Part shown: positions 24,690 through 36,802 of the stretch, in pieces
Numbering within the stretch: position 1 is the stretch's first letter
Layout: each line of letters opens with the position of its first letter
NCBI RefSeq assembly: GCF_030445035.2
Contig: NC_080680.1
Location: 116,524,228 to 116,588,227, forward strand
Length of the DNA: 64,000 nt
Source: Dasypus novemcinctus
Taxonomy: Eukaryota > Chordata > Mammalia > Cingulata > Dasypodidae
Direction of reading: 5' to 3'
Made by a program: the position numbers and the translations under genes
The notes under the pieces: model-generated
What the model saw: the letters and a program-made list of their open reading frames with translations, nothing else
The model's database searches: none
Told to the model about the DNA's origin: nothing

Positions 24690-24983
24690 TTTCTCTTTTT
24701 GTCTTTTCTCCTTGTTTTCTCCTCTAGGATTCAATTCTGGGGACCTCTGATGTGGAGAGAGGTTCCCTGTCATTTGTGCCACCTCAATTCCTGTTTTCTG
24801 TTGTGTCTCACCTTGACTGTCCCCTTCATCTCTCTTTTGTTGCGTAATCTTGCTGCATGGCTCACCACATGGGCACTGGCTCGCCCTGTGGGCAGGCCTT
24901 GACCAGGAGGCATGAGTGATCGAAACTGGGTCCTCCCATATGGTAGATGTAAGCCCAATCACCTGAGCTACATCTGCTTCCCT
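24690..24983 (-). mobile_element. DAS-type SINE, diverged
   Basis: On the minus strand the tRNA-like head is GGGAAGCAGATGTAGCTCAG followed by a GTTTCGATC B-box-like motif. 'cttttgttgcgtaatcttgc' matches the body. The long-form middle block is missing. Confidence 0.75.
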
Positions 24984-26100
24984 CTATGTATATTTAGAAT
25001 CACATCAGACATTATTATAATTTTTTCTTTAGTCATTAAACATAATTTAGAAAACCCCAACTGATATGGAAATCATTTTTTATTTACCCATATTTGGTTT
25101 ATTATGTTCTCTTTTTCTTCCTAACATTGTAAGTTTCCTTGTTTTATAATTTTCTTTCTGTTTAGAGAATTTCCTTTAGATATTATTTTAGTGTAGGTCT
25201 GCTGGTAACACATTCTCTCATATTTTCCTTTCTGAGAATTTCTTAAATTTGCATTTATTCATGAAGGATATTTTCCCTAGATATAAGATTCTGGGTTAAC
25301 AGTTCTTTTCTTTCATCACTTTTCTTTCAATACTTTCTCAACGCCATGGTTTATGATGACAAATACACTGTCATTTGAATTGTTTTCCTCTTTAGGTAAG
25401 GTGTCATTTTTCTCTGAATGCTTTTGAGATTTTCTTTTTTGTCTTTACTTGTGAGAAGTTAGAATATGACCTGTCCTGTTGGTGGAGATTTCCTTGGGTT
25501 TATCCTGTTCGGGGTTCTTTCAGCTTCTTGGTTCTGTAGGTTTAGGTCTCTTGTCAAATTTTCAGTCCTGCTCTCTTTCTTCTCTCGTTTCAGGATTCAG
25601 ATGACACAAATATTAGATCTTAGGGTCCAACAGTGAAATGGGGCACTGTTCATTTATTTTCAGTCTATTTTCTCTCTGTTATTTAGATTGGGTGATAATC
25701 TCACTGTTTCTTTTCTCTCTCTCCTCCATTTTCCTGTCAAGCCCATTCACTGACCTTTTTATTTCAGTCACTGTATTTTCAGTTTTGTTGGAGCATTTTT
25801 ATCATAGCTGCTTTAAAATCTTTGACAGATAATTCTGACATCTCTGTCATCTTGGTGTTGGCATATATTGATTGTCTTTTTCAAGTTCAATATCTTCTTG
25901 ATTTTTGGTTTAAAGAGCAACTTTCAATTAAAACAGGTATTTTCATATTAGTTTTTAAGACTCTAGATCTTATTTAAACCTTCTGTTTTAACTAGCTTCT
26001 ATTGATACTGTTCTGGCAGGGAAAAGGGGAAGGGTGTCACATTATTACTGCCAAGTGAAAGGAGAAGTCTAGGTTTCCCACTTGTCCTCCATTGACATCT

Positions 26101-26510
26101 TTTTTTTTAAGATTTATTTTATTTATTTCTCTCCCTTCCCCACCCCTTGTCTATTCTCTGTGTCCATTTGCTGCATGTTCTTGTTTTTGTCCACTTCTGT
26201 TGTTGTCAGCAGCACAGGAATCTGTGTTTCTTTTTGTTGCGTCATCTTGTTGTGTCAGCTCTCCCTGTGTGCAGCACCATTCCTGGGCAGGCTGCACTTT
26301 CTTTCGTGCTGGGAGGCTCTCCTTACAAGGTGCACTCCTTGCGCATGGGGCTCCCCTATGCAGGGGGCACCCCTGCATGGCATGGCACTTCTTGCATGCA
26401 TCAGCGCTGTGTGTGGGCCAGCTCCACACGGGTCAAGGAGGCCTAGGGTTTGAACCGTGGACCTCCCATGTGGTAGACAGACGCCCTAACCACTGGGCCA
26501 AGTCTGCTTC
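26101..26510 (-). mobile_element. DAS-type SINE, long form, 15-bp target duplication
   Basis: CCTCCATTGACATCT flanks it perfectly (26086-26100 and 26511-26525). The right end 'ccactgggccaagtctgctt' is the tRNA-like head read backwards; 'gggtttgaaccgtggacctc' holds the B-box and the left end is the T-run of the tail. Well preserved, so one of the younger insertions. Its open frames (up to 142 codons on plus, 92 on minus) are not genes. Confidence 0.92.
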
Positions 26511-27464
26511 CCTCCATTGACATCTAAGGGCATGGCTTCTTGTTACTTCTGATCAAGGGCGGGAGTTTTGCCTCCTCATGTGGCTCTACTTACACTGATG
26601 TGGAGGTGGCCTCATTAATACCAGGTGATGGTGAAAATCCTGCCTCTCCACTTGGCCTTCTCTGACACCACCCCAGTGGTCTGGAGGAGGGGTGGAAGTC
26701 CAGATTCCCCACATTGTCTTCACTGAAAGCCTGGGTTTCATTACTCCATCCCTACTGGCTTCATTACCAGCTAGTGTGAATAATGGCCCTGGCTCCTGAC
26801 TTGGACCTTGCTGACACCACCTTGGAAGGGGGTTTGAGGATCCTCATTACAAACTCAGAAGGGTGAAGTTTCGGCTCCCCAGGTGGCCTTCACTTGTTTG
26901 GATGGGATGGGACCATCAGTTCTTTTTGGTGGTGTTTGGCTGGTATAGAGTGGTCATTGTCTAAAATTTTTCTGTCTTACTGGGTTGCTGCTTTCCTGGT
27001 CCTTTGGCTAGGGACAGCAAGTTTTGGTAGGGGCTTTAATTATCTTTCTGCACCTATTGGTTTTCCCAGATTTCTGGTTTCTTCAGCTCCAAGTGTTAAT
27101 GAAACCAGAGAACTCATCACCATTTCACCTCAAGGTACTCAGTTAGTCTCCTTCTCTTTTCAGAGTCTTCTTATGTTTGTTTTATGTATAATGTCCAGGG
27201 TTTTTAGATGTACTTAACAGGAGGAATAGGAAACGTACATAAACTTTATCTCCCAGAAACAGAAGTATAAGTTTTTTTAAAAAACAAGAATAATAAAGCC
27301 CCTGTCCCCCTCTGGCATCTTCTTTCCTCACCTAGGAAGATATAAACCTCAGAATCACTGAGGGCAGGCAAGTTTTCTTGTTTATTTTCTCCCCAGAAAT
27401 GGCTTTCCTCACTAAGATTAATTTCTCCTTTACAATGGAAGCATTCTCCATGAGGATTAGATTG

Positions 27465-27680
27465 AATAGTGAAGGATGTGGATTCTGCAATCAGAGAGGC
27501 TTTGGTTTGAATCCCTACTGTTATCATACTAGCTTCACAAACTTAAGAGCCTCTGTACCTCAATTTCCTCATCTGTAAAATGGGTGCAAGAGTTGTTTCG
27601 ATTTCACACAGTTACAATGACGATTAAAGGGGCTTAGAATAATTCCTGACACATAGCAAGTGTTCAGTAAAAGTTAGTTC
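27465..27680 (+). repeat. MIR SINE
   Basis: 'ggattctgcaatcagagagg', 'tcaatttcctcatctgtaaa', 'atgggtgcaagag' and 'ctgacacatagcaagtgttc' give nearly the full MIR order. Confidence 0.8.
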
Positions 27681-27689
27681 TTTAGTACT

Positions 27690-28680
27690 TGGGTGGTAGT
27701 GTCCCCAGTGCATTGACCCATGCTTTCCTCTAGAATCACCTCCACATTCTGTTTCAGTGGATTGTTTCCTTGACAGTCCACATGATATGCTTGTGGTTGT
27801 ATTCTCTATATCACCAGCTGGATGTATTTGTTGAGGTTTTCAGGGACCCTGAGCCTTTGTGTGGGCACCTACACTCTTAGAATCTTCATGCCATAGGTAA
27901 TAACCTCAATTTACTTCATCATAGTCACACATCTACCTGCCCCAAACTTGGCCTTTCCTGTAACCTGACCCTTCAACATTAACTTTTTCAGTCATGAGGA
28001 AGCAGATAATATAGCCAAAAGAAGTCAAGTTTTCTTCCCCTTCCCTTTCTACTCCATCCACTCTTGTCAAACTTGGGAATCAATAGGGGGAATAGAAGGT
28101 GTCACATGGGAGACCTGCCCATTAGGGTGAAACAAGTGCTAGAGCAGTCAACTTCCAAAGTGAGCTAGACATAGTATTCAAAGGTCATAGTGATCTGGTC
28201 AGGCCCAAAAGAGAGGAATGGGCATGAACCAGTAGGAGGGCAAGTTTGAGAATGTACAAAGAAGGACGCCTAGATTATGGGCATCTGGATGGCCTGTTCA
28301 TGCATAGTACAGCCCAGCCATCAAGCTGGCCTTCAGGGATCCATTTGTAATTCTCCAGGAGAGAAACCAACAAGGGGAAGTTCTAAAATTCAGAAACTAA
28401 ACACGTTATCAAGATAAAAACTCATACCAGAAACCAGGAAACAATAGCCTGGTTATACATCGAGATGCACACTGTGGAATTATCACAATGTGCTGTTATT
28501 TGAGAAAAGACACAGGAGTCCCATGGTCAGTGCAGATCATGGCAGACACAGTCAGTTTATCCGTGGAAGTGATTCTAAAACAATGCTTATTAATTGATTA
28601 GCTAAATTCATTTTGTTATACACATGCTTCCCAATTGGGAAGCTGAAGATTTTTAAGAATTACTGTATTAATCATGACAG
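27690..28680. other. Unassigned intergenic sequence
   Basis: Nothing recognised on either strand. Confidence 0.5.
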
Positions 28681-28687
28681 GGGGTAG

Positions 28688-28865
28688 GAAAAAGATTCTC
28701 AAACTCAGCATATTGGAAACACCTGAGGAGCTTTTAAATGATTCTATTGCTTAAGCCCCACCTCACACCAATCAAATCAGAATCTTTTTTAAGGGTAGGG
28801 TGGACACAGGCACATTTTTAAATGTTTCCCATGTGACTCAAATGTGCAGCCATATTTGGGAAATA
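28688..28865. mobile_element. MER5-type (hAT-Charlie) element
   Basis: 'gattctcaaactcagcatat', 'acacctgaggagcttttaaa', 'aatcaaatcagaatctttt' and 'aatgtgcagccatatttggg' are MER5 blocks in order. Confidence 0.7.
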
Positions 28866-28875
28866 TTAGCTGTAC

Positions 28876-31072
28876 CAATGCTTCTCAGACTTTAATGTGC
28901 ATAAATATATTATCTGGGTAAGCTTAATAATTAGGAAGAAGAAAAAAGAAAAAGAAAGGACATAGACACTGAGGAAAAGACGGAAGAAGTTGCCTTGCCA
29001 ATTTGCATACAGGGCAACATTTATTGCAGTGATGAAAGGCAAAAACATCAAAAACAAAGCTTTTGCATTTTTAAATTTTATAATACCCCAATTTATTTTT
29101 ACCTTAATTTTTCTAAATTAATATGTATTCTATATCTAACCTTTAAACTCATCACTATATTCCATTTTACTATTAATGGAACCTGGCAATATATTGGGCT
29201 ACATTTTTGAAGAAGTTTTAGATCACAGAGAGGTTCAGCAATGGCAGGGAAGGAATACTGGTGTGGGATGTTATTGACAGGGGACACATGGTTGGAAGGG
29301 AATTCTCCAGGGCATATATCCAGGGTACATAAAAATGTTTGGATAGTTTCATAGTGGTTACAATTAAAAACAACAACTGAGGGAGTGCTGAGTTCCTAGC
29401 CAGGGGAGCTCTATCAAATTCCCTAAAGGAATAGCAACAATCCCCCAAGTGCAATGGCAAAGACCAAAAAAGGACGGTCCAACAATGACCCCTTGATACT
29501 AATGACTATGCTTGTAAGCCTGTGCACCTGAAATAAGAACAAGGCCTAGAGCTGCAGGGTGTCTAAGAGCTACCTCCTGAAAGCCTCCATGTTGCTCAAA
29601 TGTGCCCAATCTCGAAGCCAAACTCAGCATGTAAATGTGTTGCCTTCCCCCCAGCATGGGACATGACTTCCGGGGATGAGCCTCCCTGGAGCCAAGGGAT
29701 TACTACCAACTACCAGCTGATGATGTAACTAGAAAATGACCTTGAATAAAAGGGTCAACTCGGACCAGCAGAATATCTCAGTCTACATATAATATCAGGA
29801 GTTAAAAATGCTTTTTGACCTGAATAAAAGGGGGAAATGGAAAGGACAAATGAGTTTATATGGCTATGAGTGTCCAAAAAGAGCCAGGAGGTTATCAGAG
29901 GGGTTGCCCTTTTACCTGAGCAGAGTCCCAGAGACAGCCAAAGTAGATACAACCCCAGGTATTGGTTCTTCTGAGGGCTACAGAGACACACAGGTTCTAT
30001 GGTCATGGCAGATGGAGTTCAGTGCCTTGTCAGTTGGCCCTTCTTTGGAGTTTGTGTTTCTGTGTGATGGAGCTGGACTCAGATGTGATCTTTGCTCACA
30101 TGCCTCTCCTGTTACTGTTACCAGATCTGTAGTTGGCGTTGGCGCTGGGGTTTAGTGTATACCCAGGGGACCTGAATCTCTGGACTGATCATGTGATAGC
30201 CAGGTTCTGAGCCTCAGCAGACTTGCAAATCCTACACTCTGGTTTATTGGATTTACCCCACTCAGCTAACATGGAGGTGAAGAAGGTCAACCACCATACC
30301 AGGGAGCCAAGAGTACCTACAACTGAAAGCAGGAGAATAGCATCCAGCATCCATGTGGAATCTAAGCCCCCTCTTGATATAGATGTGGAGTGGACACAAC
30401 CATTCTAAGGTCCACAGGATGGAGGAATAGAGTATGGATTAGAGTGGACTTACTGATATTCTATTCATGAACTATTGTGATTAGTAATTGAAGAAAATGT
30501 GGCATTGGTGTGGAGAAAGTGGCCATGGTGGCTGCTGGGGGTAGGGAGTGGGAGGAAGAGATGTGATGTGGGGCATTTTTGGGGGTTGGGGTTGTCCTGA
30601 GTGGTGCTGCAGGGACAGTTACCAGACATTTTATGTCCTCCCATGGCCCCGACTGTGGGAGAATGTGGGGTATGGTTTGGACCATTGACCATGAGGTGCA
30701 GCGGTGCTCAGAGATGTATTCACCAAGTGCTATGAATGTCTCATGATGATGGAGGAGGTTGTTGTTATGGGGGGAGGAGTGGGATGAGGGGGGTGGGGGT
30801 ATATGGGGACCTCATATTTTTTAATGTAACATTAAAAAAATAAAGACAAAAAAATAAAAAAAAACCCAAAAATAGAACAATGCAACTAGAAAAAGAATAA
30901 ATTCTTACACAATTGTGATAATTAAAAAAAAAAAAAAAGAATTATCTGGGGATCTTGTTAACAGATTCTGACTCCAGAAGTCTAGGGTGGGGCCTGAGAG
31001 TCTGCATTTATAACAAGCTCCTAGGTGATGCTAATGCTGGTTATCCATGGACCACACTTGGAACAGCTAAAG
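28876..31072. mobile_element. MER5-type (hAT-Charlie) element split by an L1
   Basis: Left arm 28876-28918 ('caatgcttctcagactttaa', 'atgtgcat') and right arm 30941-31072 ('gatcttgttaacagattctg', 'ggtgatgctaatgctggtta') are the two halves of one element. Removing 28919-30940 restores its usual order, which proves a later insertion. Confidence 0.75.
28919..30940 (+). mobile_element. 5'-truncated xenarthran L1 (3' UTR) with likely 3' transduction
   Basis: ATTATCTGGG occurs directly at both edges (28909-28918 and 30941-30950), a target-site duplication inside a MER5 element. The body carries xenarthran L1 3'-UTR blocks ('gggacatgacttccggggat', 'aagggtcaactcggaccagc', 'acctcatattttttaatgta'). A first A-rich tail ends near 30874, followed by about 50 unrelated bases with AATAAA at 30896-30901 and then a second pure A-run from 30924, 22 bases downstream. 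That layout is a read-through transcript polyadenylated at a downstream signal. No ORF2 frame remains. Confidence 0.82.
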
Positions 31073-31539
31073 TGGACCCCTTGGATTTTGGGTCTTTGTT
31101 GAGTCCTTGAATTTTGAAATTCTTTGGGTTGGATGTGGAAATCCAGGGACTGCAGAGACAGAAAATATGTGAGCAGGAGAAAAGGGGTAGGAGGGAGCAG
31201 TAGAGGAAGAATGACAGGGTAAAGAGAGTAGATAGATGAACAGTTTTCAGAGTTGTGCATTTTCCTCTGTCTTCCCCTTGTAAGGGTATCTCTATCCTTT
31301 GGAGGAATTTTGCCTAACATTCACCATTATCCTGAACAGTCATTATACCCATGGAGAGTTACAGTTCAGAAAAAGTTTTGGATTTTTTCCCCTGAGAAAA
31401 TATGAATGCCTTGGTGAACTTACAGCTTTGTTCAGCCTTATCTGAGCAAGCATCTTATCATGATGCTAAACATTTTAGAAGCAATGTGAAGGTCAATGAG
31501 AGCACACAGCTGAGTTGCAGCAAAGATTTACTGGCCCAT
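31073..31539. other. Unassigned intergenic sequence
   Basis: A minus-strand 99-codon frame (31021-31320) starts outside and ends inside the MER5 arm and has no domain. Nothing else seen. Confidence 0.5.
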
Positions 31540-31735
31540 TATGTAGCAGGAACTTTCATATATATTATCTACTTTAATATTAAAAGAATTGTAAGAGCTA
31601 AGTGGCTGTATTCTTATTTTGGAGATGAAGAAACTGAATCTTAAAGAATTCCTAGGTCTCATAAGTAGAAAATTACAGATTTGATATCTATACACAGATG
31701 CTTTTACTCGAAGGCCAATGTTCTTTCCATTTCAA
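31540..31735 (-). repeat. MIR-like SINE fragment
   Basis: 'ttttggagatgaagaaactg', 'aatcttaaagaattcctagg' and 'aggccaatgttctttcca' match MIR in reverse orientation. Confidence 0.5.
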
Positions 31736-34600
31736 GTGTCTGAAACTACAGGAAAAAAAGCATACAGATTGAAAAATAGAAAAAAATTAAAATTAAATTG
31801 CATAATAAATAGGTCATCAAAAGATGGAGCGTGGTATGCAGATTATAGAGATGGTTACCAGAAAGTATTGAATTTTAAGAACGTAAATTTGACATTGAAA
31901 GGGTCATCTTTAAAACTATGAATTGTTTGCTGGTAGATTTGTCCAGTAAAGGATTGAAATATTAAATAAAGAAATGGAAGAGTGGTTTAAAATCCTAATA
32001 TTATATTTAGATAATCTCTTGCCCTAAGAAATCCCTAATGTTAACAATAATCCTTAATTTTTCCCTGACTATTCATTCAGAACTACATACTAGACTAAAG
32101 CTCTGGGCAAAGCTGCCAGTGCCTCAAAGTGAGCAGAACACAGAAAGGATTCTCCAAGAAATAGAGAGGATGTATGAATAAACGTGTGTTTATGTTAGAA
32201 GAAACTCAAGTTAAGAAAAGTAGAAAAAGATGTCTTAGTATCAAGGTTGAAATAAGATTTAGAAAGAGATGCTGTTCCTGACTATGTACCTGAAGAAGCA
32301 GGCTGGGATGGGGACATCTCATAATTCCAAGGGAGAAGGGATAGATATATATTATCTGCCATCTGTTTCTGCATCTTGAGCTCAACTAATTAGAGCTCAG
32401 ATATGCACCTATCAGTTGGCAAATAGGTGTGGGAAGACTCTCAATCTTCATTCTGAAATTCTGAAATCCCTCAGTTCATCAAGACTGTCTTGTAATTTTA
32501 ACTAGGTTGAGGGAGGACACTACCAGTAAAGACTCAATAACGTTCATCCTTTTGGACCTACAAAACAGCACCAACAGAAGTTGGTCACCCAAACAAATTG
32601 ATCACTATAGGTAACCAAGACACATGATTTAAATTGCCATGTATTTGCGGATTGTAGCTGTGGGATGAGTCGCACAGTTTATCTTTACATTTTCCAATCT
32701 CACCTTAGATTACTTTTTGGATTCCCATCACTTTAGAATCAGCTCAAAATGTGCACGAGCTCATATTCATTTGTTCAGTAGTGCAGATCCAAGAGAATTC
32801 ACGTAAACATAGTTATTAGGGCCAAGGCTGATGAATTTACAACAGTACAACAGCACTGCTCCTTCCCCTGCCACACACAGAGCCCCTCCACGCGGCCACT
32901 CTGCAGCAACTAAAGCTCTTGGCTTAAGGCAGACCTATTTTGTACTGAGTTCCACTTGATGGAAAATTGTGTGATCACATGTTTCCAGTGCCATTATAGT
33001 AAGAAGAGTGCTGTGGGGCAAAGCCATCTACTTTGAATATGTGAAATGAGTTTAGATAATGCTGAGATACACATGCTTTCAGCTCTCATGCTGAAAGCTG
33101 GTCTAAAATCCTCATGCACCTACTGCACACCTACCGAAAATAATGTTTAGGCAGCTCCCACTAGGTGCTTTCAGCAATTGCCCTGGACTGTCCTTGCCTC
33201 TTTCTGATGTCCCACCTCACTTTCAGGTTGCTGCCTTGTCTCTACTTTAACTCCTGGCCTTTGGACTTGATGTGGCTTGATATGGGCTTGGTATCTCTTG
33301 TGATTAATTTCTGCTCTTGGAAGAGGCCCTCATCCCCAGGCACCAGAGTTTCAGCCAGCCCCTTATCAAGTCCTCCCCTTCTTCCTAAGAGGTTCAGGAA
33401 AATGTACCATCATTACAATTACGTTGAAAATATTCCCAGCACACCTGCTGCTGAGGTGAAAAGAGATCCTCAGTAGTAAAATATCTGGCCCAAAATTCTT
33501 ATCACTGCTATCTACATATCTAGAAATGAATACATACAATGTGATCAATGGAAACCAGAGCAGAAAAAATGAAGCTTACTCTATTCCATTTATAAATTTT
33601 GATTTACAATTAAGCCTGATTGATCTTTGTTATTTTCAAGGAATGGGGTGAGGTTGCAAAAAACCAAATGGGAAGGAATCTGCCAAGTAAGATTCAGATC
33701 AAACATATGATTTTTTTTTTTTTGTATATGTAATTCTGTTGTTTCTCTGCCAATTCAGACTCAGACATTTCATGAAACTCCATACAAGTGCCAAGGATAA
33801 AATCCAATATGCTGTGCCTAACCTATAAAATGAAATGCTAAAAATTACAGAGAATGTACTTTTCAGGTCTCTTCTTTCAATCTCAGTGATCCCAAAGCAT
33901 TGCTAAAATAAGTCTGCACTGATTGTTTTCAGAATTACTTTGTATCATTTAAAAATGAAGCTTAATCCTTTTTTCCCCTCACCACTGAAAACACTGATTT
34001 ATTAAATAACAAAGTAGCAGTCCATACTTTATACAACAGCATTAAATTTCTCACAGAGAATCAAGAAAAAATTTCCTATGATGGATAGTTATCAACAGTC
34101 TTGGTTAAGTGTTGCAACCATTATTTCAGTAAAGAACTTAGCTATGCAGGAGCTGCATGTATAGATGATACTTGTGCTTTGGCCATTCTTCAAACCAGTG
34201 CTTCTTGTCTCTTTCTCTGAATTTCTTCAGAAGAATACTTTGTTTTTCTCTTCTTCCTTAATCCTTTTAACTAAAGAGAACAATTCTTTTTAAGTATGTT
34301 TATACATGAATAAATGTAAATTAAATAATGAATGTAGGTATATTGGTCTTTTCCACATCACCTTATTGATTAACATTTAAGACACTTATAAAGCCATTGG
34401 AATTCATACTTTATTGAATAAAACCTAAGTTGGGTCCCTATCATCTTCAGATATATTATTCATTTCAATAGTATTATACTGTTTTTTAGTGTTCTCTTCT
34501 GTCTCCCCCCACCATTCTTATTTCAATTTGCAAAGTTTCTATTGATCTATCCTATAATTGATTGAATTTTTTCCATATCTGATAAATAAAAAGAAGATCT
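31736..34600. other. Unassigned intergenic sequence
   Basis: No gene, RNA or named repeat recognised. A T-run lies near 33711-33724. A 103-codon plus frame at 33165-33476 lacks any domain signature. Confidence 0.5.
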
Positions 34601-34602
34601 AT

Positions 34603-34810
34603 AATCAAAAAATGAGAATGGCCTACTTTCAAAATAAATTAGAAATAGGTAAAGACAGATGTCAACATTATGTAGACAATTCATGGGTATTTTACAAAGG
34701 ACATGCTTGTGAAATCTTCAGATCATCCTCTTTTTTATTAATAGGCCTTAAAAATTTGTTTTTTAGGACAATATTAGATTTACAGAAAAATTGAGAAGAG
34801 AGCACGAGTT
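34603..34810 (+). repeat. Duplicated segment, copy 1
   Basis: Matches 36238-36430 in colinear order: shared blocks include AATAAATTAGAAATAGGTAA (AAATAGAAATAAGTAA in copy 2), CATTATGTAGACAATT, GACATGCTTGTGA, TTCAGATCATCCTCTTT and GAAAAATTGAG.AGAGAGCAC. The distance is about 1.63 kb. The right part is L1 3'-UTR-like; the left part is not a repeat I know. Confidence 0.75.
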
Positions 34811-35069
34811 TGACTGTGATGATAAGACCATCAAACACATTCTTCATTTCTTTACTATGTTTTTTAAAACTTCTAGTATTCCTTTTGATTTTCATATAGT
34901 TTCCATCCCTCTGCTGACATTACCCATTTTCACCTTTAGATATGACATCCAAGCAATTTTACATAGTATACAAAGCCTTTCACAAAATTTTCTGTCCCTT
35001 CTCACTTCACACTCTATATTACACTTAAGCTTTGCCTAATACAAATAGCTGTTTTACGTTGTGGCTATT

Positions 35070-35265
35070 GTTTTACATACATTATTTAGTGATACCTTCA
35101 TGGCCATGTCAGAAGGAAGAAGGTAAGTATCTTTATTTACATTTTACAAATGAGGAAACATTACTTAGAGATATTAGGTGCATTCCCAGGATCAGTATCA
35201 AAGAATGAATTGCCTAACTCAGCTCTCACTAATCCCTATTTCATTCCATCATTCCACTACATCAT
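35070..35265 (-). repeat. MIR SINE
   Basis: 'catgtcagaaggaagaagg', 'acattttacaaatgaggaaa' and 'cattacttagagatattagg' are MIR core blocks in reverse orientation. Confidence 0.7.
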
Positions 35266-35689
35266 AGCATCTTTTGAAGGCTTCAACTCCTGTGAGTACT
35301 GATATAATTATATAGATTATATATTGATAAAGATAGCATAGATAGGAGATACAGTTATACATAAGACCTAGTAGATGTGAGTAGTATTAAAAAGTCTTGT
35401 TAGCTATTTTTTTCCAGGCTCCATCAAAATTTACAAGTATGCTGAATGCTGCCAATTTAAAAAAATATGAACAGTCACATTTATATATAAAATCCTTAGG
35501 GAAAATGACTTTACAGCTACATATTTTATTTAGTTATTCAAGTTTTGGTAATGCTATCTTCCCAGCAAAAACTTTGGATGGTCTTGATAGGTCTAATTCA
35601 TTCATTCCATCCCTTTCCCTAAGTACAAAGTATGTACAAATTAAATGTAGCATCTGGAGGATATAAATATAAATCTGAAAAAAAATACA

Positions 35690-36070
35690 GTTACTGTTTT
35701 TAAAGAAAATCCATTATATGTCTTCAAGTGTTATATGATTAGTGGCCAAAACACTTTTATAAAAGTAAAGGTAATTAACAGATAATCAATTTCATAACAA
35801 ATATTGCTGTTTCAGTGGAGGAAAATTTGTTTTAGAAAATTTGGAAAAAAAAAACAGAAAAGCAGAGAAGAAAAGAAAAATTATCAGCAAGGCCATCACC
35901 CAAATGTAAACATTGGCTTGTGGTTTGTTTTATATATTTTTGAATTTTGTGTGTAGACAGACAAGTGGATAGAAAGATAAAGAAATCAAATATTTATCTG
36001 TTTTTCTGTTTATTATCTAGCCTTCTAATGCATTAAAACATGAATGAAGTAAACCAAACATTTAAGCAAA
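35690..36070. repeat. Possible old L1-derived fragment
   Basis: 'ttttagaaaatttggaaaaa', 'gaaaaattatcagcaaggcc' and 'atcacccaaatgtaaacatt' resemble a recurrent old repeat of L1 3'-UTR type. Confidence 0.4.
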
Positions 36071-36237
36071 ATATTTAGATCAGTTTTTCCCAGGATTTGG
36101 AAATTTTATAGCCCAGTTTTCAAAATTACAAAATTAGGGGAGAGCATATGATTATCAAAATTTTACTTTTGCCAAGCATGGCCAACCAAAAAAAAAAAAA
36201 AAAACCAATCAAGATTATAGTTGTAGGATGATTTATC

Positions 36238-36430
36238 ATCAAAAAATGGGAAGGCCCTACTCTCAAAATAAAATAGAAATAAGTAAATACAATTGTCAGC
36301 ATTATGTAGACAATTTGTGGAAATTTTATCCATGACATGCTTGTGACACCTTCAGATCATCCTCTTTATTTTAGACTTTGTTTTTTAGAACAGTATTGGA
36401 GTTACAGAAAAATTGAGCAGAGAGCACAGA
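36238..36430 (+). repeat. Duplicated segment, copy 2
   Basis: Partner of 34603-34810. The similarity stops at AGAGAGCAC in both copies. In copy 2 the minus-strand L1M body follows; in copy 1 different sequence follows. Confidence 0.75.
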
Positions 36431-36773
36431 GTTGCCATATAGTCCCCACAACCAGTTTCCCCTATTACTAACATCTTGCAAGTTCTACTTGTTGTTGAGT
36501 ATAATTATTTTTATTCATTGTTCGATTGAAATTGCTAATATTTTGTTGAGGATTTTTGCATCTATGTTCATAGGAAATATTGGCCTGCATTTCCTTTCTT
36601 GTAATGTCCTTATCTGGTTTTAGAAATAGGATAATGCTGGCCTCATAGGAAGAGGAAGTATGCTCTCTGCTTCTATATTCTGGAGAAGATTATAGAGAAT
36701 TGGCATCCTTTCTTCTGAAGTATTTAATTCAACTCTCCCCTGTAACCATCTAACCATCTGGGTCTGGTGCGCG

Positions 36774-36802
36774 CTCTCGCTCTCTCTCTCTCTCTCTCTC
36801 TC
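36774..36802 (+). repeat. (CT)n microsatellite
   Basis: GCGCTCTCGCTCTCTCTCTC run inside the L1M. Confidence 0.95.

Larger units (their letters stand above)
24407..27240 (-). mobile_element. Old L1M (L1ME/HAL1-like) LINE, interrupted by two DAS SINEs
   Basis: Plus-strand reading gives the reverse of L1M: 'cagtggttgctctaggtatt', 'gaaggatattttccctagat', 'ataagattctgggttaacag', then 5'-UTR-like blocks 'agtccagattccccacattg' and 'tgctgctttcctggtccttt'. SINEs sit at 24690-24983 and 26101-26510, and an LTR abuts the left side. No ORF survives; the open frames seen are short shadows. Confidence 0.75.

Noticed and set aside
26092..26520. 142-codon and overlapping frames on both strands
   Set aside because: They lie almost entirely in a DAS SINE with a 15-bp target duplication.
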